Part shown: positions 60,156 through 64,000 of the stretch, in pieces
Numbering within the stretch: position 1 is the stretch's first letter
How the letters are laid out: every line of letters begins with the position of its first letter
DNA from: Tolypocladium sp. Sup5 PDA-1
Lineage: Eukaryota > Ascomycota > Sordariomycetes > Hypocreales > Ophiocordycipitaceae
Reading direction: 5' to 3'
Length of the DNA stretch: 64,000 nucleotides
NCBI GenBank assembly: GCA_000750105.3
Contig: JPHH03000076.1
Span: forward strand, 1-64,000
The notes under the pieces: generated by a model
The model's input: only the letters and a program-made list of their open reading frames with translations
The model's database searches: none
What the model was told of the DNA's origin: nothing
Translations under genes and position numbers: made by a program

Positions 60156-62507
60156 CTAATATCTAGACTCCATGGCCTCGACGATCCAGTTGGCCCGGAT
60201 CGCGCTGACCTTCTTCGCGTAGTTCTTGTTGGTAAACACATGCTCGAGGAACATGATGGCCTCCTTCTTCTGCCCGTGCAGGACGCTCGCCGGGTGGATC
60301 GCAACCACGTGCTTGCCCTGGATGGTGACGTAGCTCCCATCCGGCGCCAGCATCGCCGTCTTCATGGCGAATCCTCGCAAGAAGCACTTGAGAATCACGT
60401 CGGCCCTCTTCGGGTCCACGGGCGTAAACGGCTGCGGGTCCTGCGGCGGCGCCTCCGATATCAGCTTCTCCTTGAGGCTCATGGCCCGGAGCTGCCTGCG
60501 GATATTTAGTGCCTGCCGCATGTTGCGCATGTTGATCCTCCTCTGTTTGCACCACCCGATCCTGTCCGCGTTCTCTGCCGTGTACCGCTGCATGGTTGTG
60601 AGGTAGGTCATGATGTCGCCCTCCCGCCTCTGGATTTCTTTGCGCAATGCTCCCACTTCCTCCTGCACTTCTTCGGACTGCAACTGGAGAAAGATGTCGT
60701 CCCCCGATGTGATGCATGAGATGATATCAATTGCTTCGATGACGCAGTCAAACTCGGGCCTCGCGGCAGCTAGAATGACTGCGCCAAAAGGGGCAGGTAT
60801 CGGGAACCTTGCCATCTTCTCCCCCGCCGGCGTGATGGCACCGTCGTCAGTCAGCGCCCCGAGGTAGTGAAGATGCAGGAGAGCCTTCTCGATGGATTCG
60901 GTTCCCGGCGTGTCCATGAGAGGAAAGGCCAGCACGTCCTGGATGCCACGCGCCTTCATGGTAAGGACGGCCCCGAGAACATCGTTGCGCAAGATCTCAG
61001 GCAGATCCGAGTCTTGAAACGTCTCAAAAGTGCCGTCCGTGTATAGCCTGAAGCATTTACCCGGTCCTTCACGGCCAGCTCTACCAGTTCGCTGCAAAGC
61101 AGACGACTTGGAGATGACACTGGCCAGCAGGGATTCCATCCCGAGTCGAGGTCGGTACTTCTTCACCTTGGCCTTGCCGCAGTCCACCACATACCGCACA
61201 CCAGGGACGGTGACGGACGTCTCGGCAATATTCGTGGCTAAGACAATCTTTCGCGTAAAGGCGGTCTTGACGGGCAGGAAAGCCTCTCGTTGCCCTTCCA
61301 TGGACAGCTGGCCGTAGAGTGGGCAGACCTTGATCTTGGGCACATTGGAAGCGGTTGTTGTGGCATACTCCTCAATCAACTTCTGCGCAGATTCAATCTC
61401 CTCTTGGCCGGTAAGAAAGGCCAGAATATCTCCAGGAAGAGGCTCCTCGAGGTGGATCTTGAATATTCTTTTCAGAAGGGCGTCTTGGATGTCGGGCACA
61501 GGTCGTGGCTCATGGACAACATCGACAGGGTACTGACGACCTTTGATTCGGAGCACTTGCACGTGGTCGGTGTCCTTGTCCTCGCCGTCTTTCGCGGGAA
61601 GGTCCTTGAAGAATCCTCGAATCACGTCCACATCTGCGGTGGCACTCATGATGATAACCTTCAAGGGAACGCCGCCTCGGCCACTCAGGTCCCCTGTCAA
61701 GATCTGCTTCAGGAACCCGACGAGGAGGTCGACGTCCAGGCTCCTTTCGTGAATTTCGTCAACGATAATAGCGCTGTACTGGCGCAGGTATGGGTCGCGC
61801 AAGAGCTCCTGAAGCAACGTCCCCTCGGTGAGGAACTTGATCTTGGTCCCACGAGGGACCTGATGATCGAACCGAACCGAGTAACCGACTAGGCCGTCGG
61901 GCTTCCCTTTCCCCAAAGGCGTGCCGGCTTCCCGAGACACTCGATGAGCCAAAGTCGTGGCTGCAACACGCCTCGGCTGCGTTATGGCAATGGTTCCGCC
62001 AACCGCCACCTCATCCTGAGACCCTGGCAGTTTGACGGTTTGACGCCTGCACCAGGACTCTTGGTAGAGGAACTGCGGCACCTGGGTACTTTTTCCGGAT
62101 CCAGTCTCACCGACCAGAACAACGACATTGTTGCCGGGCTTGCGCAGAGCGGCTTGAATCTCGGAGCGATGCTGCCAGATGGGCAGCGCTCTGCGCGTCT
62201 TGAGCAAGCCGGCGTCCTCCGTGTTCCGCGCCGGAGCCGGGCCGCCTCTTCTGCCTTGTTTTTCTGGCCGAGAAGTCGTCGTCGTGGTTTTTTTCCTTCT
62301 TTCCGTCGGCGCAGGGTCTTCAGGCTTCTCCGTGGCTGGGGCTGGGGCTGGCTCCGCAGGTGTGGTGGTGGTCTTTGCGGGCTTGGGAGTGGGATCCAGG
62401 TAGGCCTCTAAGGATATGGTTCTGCCTCCGATTGTGATGGCATTGGCGGGCTGCTGCTTCTTGCGCCTCTTGGATGGCTGTTCCACATTGCTCCCGGGAG
62501 CAGCCAT
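60156..62507 (-). CDS. dhr2: DExH-box RNA helicase, Dhr2-like
   Basis: Dhr2/DHX33-type helicases work in the nucleolus on 18S rRNA maturation; that role is inferred here from similarity. A single exon encodes 783 residues. A basic, Thr/Pro-rich N-terminus of about 100 residues leads to RecA1 with GETGSGKST (motif I), TQPRRVAA (Ia), DEIHERS (motif II, with Ile where most DEAH proteins have Ala) and SAT (III). RecA2 has TGQEEIE, PLYGQLS, ATNIAETSVTVPGV and QRTGRAGREGPG (VI). HA2/ratchet and OB-fold domains follow, including HLHYLGAL and VTIQGKHVVAIHPAS, with FTNKNYAKKVSAI near the end. The HPAS and VFTNK features fit the Dhr2 branch. The start is the first ATG; 110 bp separate its stop from that of acn9. 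Confidence 0.9.
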   Translation of the reverse strand: MAAPGSNVEQPSKRRKKQQPANAITIGGRTISLEAYLDPTPKPAKTTTTPAEPAPAPATEKPEDPAPTERRKKTTTTTSRPEKQGRRGGPAPARNTEDAGLLKTRRALPIWQHRSEIQAALRKPGNNVVVLVGETGSGKSTQVPQFLYQESWCRRQTVKLPGSQDEVAVGGTIAITQPRRVAATTLAHRVSREAGTPLGKGKPDGLVGYSVRFDHQVPRGTKIKFLTEGTLLQELLRDPYLRQYSAIIVDEIHERSLDVDLLVGFLKQILTGDLSGRGGVPLKVIIMSATADVDVIRGFFKDLPAKDGEDKDTDHVQVLRIKGRQYPVDVVHEPRPVPDIQDALLKRIFKIHLEEPLPGDILAFLTGQEEIESAQKLIEEYATTTASNVPKIKVCPLYGQLSMEGQREAFLPVKTAFTRKIVLATNIAETSVTVPGVRYVVDCGKAKVKKYRPRLGMESLLASVISKSSALQRTGRAGREGPGKCFRLYTDGTFETFQDSDLPEILRNDVLGAVLTMKARGIQDVLAFPLMDTPGTESIEKALLHLHYLGALTDDGAITPAGEKMARFPIPAPFGAVILAAARPEFDCVIEAIDIISCITSGDDIFLQLQSEEVQEEVGALRKEIQRREGDIMTYLTTMQRYTAENADRIGWCKQRRINMRNMRQALNIRRQLRAMSLKEKLISEAPPQDPQPFTPVDPKRADVILKCFLRGFAMKTAMLAPDGSYVTIQGKHVVAIHPASVLHGQKKEAIMFLEHVFTNKNYAKKVSAIRANWIVEAMESRY

Positions 62508-63217
62508 GGTGCTTGGGTAGTGATTTGGTTGTATGTGGGTGAGAGGTTGTTAAAGTAAAAGTTGCACGTTGAGGCAGGTTGGCGTATGAAAATTATGAGT
62601 GCTGCGGTTTGAATGGCTGTCGCCCACCGGTACTTGCTCCACTAGCGTAGTTGCAGCACATCTCGAAGTACCTCTAGCTATCCTTCGCCTATAGCTGTGA
62701 AAAACCTATGCAGAGGCGTTGATTTGAAATTTAAATGACGGTAAGAGAATAACCTAAGTATGGGAATGGTTGTACGATACTATAAGGAACTACTATTAGC
62801 AGTCGCAAGGCATGGCGAGCAACGTTGACCGCCTCCAAGCAATGACAAGGATGTGAGATGGCGGACACTTCGACTGCGAGCCATGATTTAATCTATTGCT
62901 CGCCATACCTATAAAACAAACGACCACTATTCTCTGTCTCGTAGTGCCGTCATCAACGATCATCATCGGTTCTTGGGGTCAACGGCTAATGGAGGCCGCA
63001 GCACATGATGGGCATCTCGGCAGACTGGCATAGCCAAGCTTCCACCAGAGCATCGAGAACTGATTGGTATGAATGCTCAAACTCGATTCATGCTACTGAG
63101 AATAGTAGGTTGCGCCAGGGAGCCGCTATATTGATATAATCGCAAATCAAGCCGTCGCCGTACCCAATGCAATCGTCTTTCCTAAACTGAAATGCGCCGC
63201 CAGAGCCCCCCGCCCCT
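62508..63217. other. Intergenic region, dhr2-like promoter and sec9 3' flank
   Basis: About 700 bp without a supported gene, partly A/T-rich. The left part must contain the helicase promoter and the right part the 3' UTR of sec9. Confidence 0.5.
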
Positions 63218-64000
63218 CTATTTGATCCGAGCCAACCGCTCTCTGTTCATCCTGGTGGCATCATCAACTGCGTCGCTCTGCGGGAAAACGTTAGCCGCCG
63301 AAAGAGAATGGATACTTGGAGGACGGGCCTGGCATAACCCACCTTGGTCATAATCCTGTCGATCTGGTTGTTCTGAGTTTCCACCTCCTTGCCGATGGCG
63401 CGGCCCACCATGTTCATCATGGATACCTGGCCCTCTAGTTCATCGAGGCCGTCGTCGATTTGGTCCTCAAGCTCGTCGGCGCCCTCTTCGTCGTCCAGGT
63501 TAAACTTTCCATAGTCCTTCTTGCGAGCCTGCTGTCGTGGCCTCCCGGCGGAGTTGATGTCCCGGAACGTCGTCTCCAAGCGCTGGTTTGCCGTAAACCC
63601 ATCGTGTCTGGTCTGTTCCCGCTGTTCACGCTCCGTCCGGTGGCGATTGAGGACGTCGTCGTCAGCCTTTTGCTGGCGCTGCTTGGAGGTGAAGGGATTG
63701 CCGACGTGGACGGCGAACATGCTGCGGTTCAGCGTCTTCAGCTCTGCCGCCCTGTCCTGGGCGACCTTGTTCTGGTTCGCGGCGAGATCGAGGTTTTTCT
63801 CCGTGTTGTGCAGTCGTTCTCCTTGTGCACCGAGCCGAGCGAGGGTCGCCTGGCCTACTTCATTTGCCTGCCGGGCCATCTGCACCGAGCGTGACACCGA
63901 CGAGGCACTCTCTTGCTGGACCTGTCTCTTCTCTGATAGGATAGCCTGGTATTCGGCCTCTTCCTGCTCCTCGGCCGTCAGCTCCCGCTGCTCGCCGTAA
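63218..64000 (-). CDS. sec9: SNAP-25-family t-SNARE Sec9 (C-terminal part, cut by window edge)
   Basis: Sec9 is the plasma-membrane Qbc-SNARE that pairs with Sso and Snc in exocytosis. Only the 3' part is present. The frame is still open at 64000, so the N-terminus and start lie outside. Two exons are visible (64000-63343 and 63277-63218), joined by a 65-nt intron (donor GTGGGT, branch GGCTAACG, acceptor CGCAG). The first SNARE motif (about 63,720-63,890) has EVGQATLARLGAQGERLHNTE. The second (about 63,345-63,480 plus the last exon) reads LDELEGQVSMMNMVGRAIGKE through QIDRIMTK and, across the intron, SDAVDDATRMNRERLARIK to the stop. The N-terminal visible part is Glu/Gln-rich and helical (YGEQRELTAEEQEEAEYQ). 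No palmitoylation cysteines are visible in this portion, as expected for Sec9. Confidence 0.93.

Overview
The window looks like nuclear DNA from a filamentous ascomycete, most likely a sordariomycete of the order Hypocreales. The genes carry short introns (54-226 nt, most 55-90) with GTRNGT-type donors, CTAAC/CTGAC branch sites and YAG acceptors. Gene content is typical of Pezizomycotina: Crz1, alternative oxidase, a single kinase-bearing MadBub/Bub1, and a SUN-family wall protein. The order is inferred from overall gene character, not from a species marker. There is no prokaryotic, plasmid or organellar DNA, no CRISPR array, and no rRNA or tRNA gene that I could recognise.

Layout. 1.0-7.0 kb (-): a 1,937-residue low-complexity protein with about 18 Trp/Lys modules, followed by a 5.9 kb gene-free stretch. 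12.9-15.1 kb (-): the calcineurin-responsive factor Crz1. 18.6-19.8 kb (-): mitochondrial alternative oxidase. 21.9-22.5 kb (+): a decayed HNH-nuclease-like gene in an otherwise empty region. 23.8-36.1 kb is gene-dense: eIF3j (+), Mdm31 (-), Pno1/Dim2 (+), enolase (+) and Bub1/MadBub (+). 36.4-40.1 kb (-): Apn1 AP endonuclease, then DGAT2 with a probable N-terminal extension encoded by two upstream exons. 41.1-42.9 kb (-): a three-finger C2H2 transcription factor with a C-terminal zipper, with 8.3 kb of gene-free DNA upstream. 51.2-52.6 kb (+): SUN-family secreted glucan-binding protein. 53.4-64.0 kb is again dense: Hos2 histone deacetylase (-) divergent from an ING/Yng2 PHD protein (+), Hpm1 histidine methyltransferase (-) divergent from the SDH assembly factor Acn9/SDHAF3 (+), a Dhr2-like DExH helicase (-), and the 3' part of the SNARE Sec9 (-), which runs off the right edge.

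Most genes are core housekeeping functions and do not form a metabolic cluster. Loose themes are chromatin (Hos2 beside Yng2), ribosome biogenesis and translation (Pno1, Dhr2-like, eIF3j, Hpm1) and mitochondria (AOX, Mdm31, Acn9). I found no secondary-metabolite cluster. The most unusual items are the WG/lysine-repeat protein with SUMO-interaction-like motifs, the complete KEN1-TPR-[ABBA-KEN2-ABBA]-GLEBS-kinase layout in the Bub1 gene, and a 9-bp motif (TACTCCGTA/TACGGAGTA) that occurs 11 times, only outside genes. All exon coordinates were read by eye from splice consensus and frame continuity; no transcript data were available.
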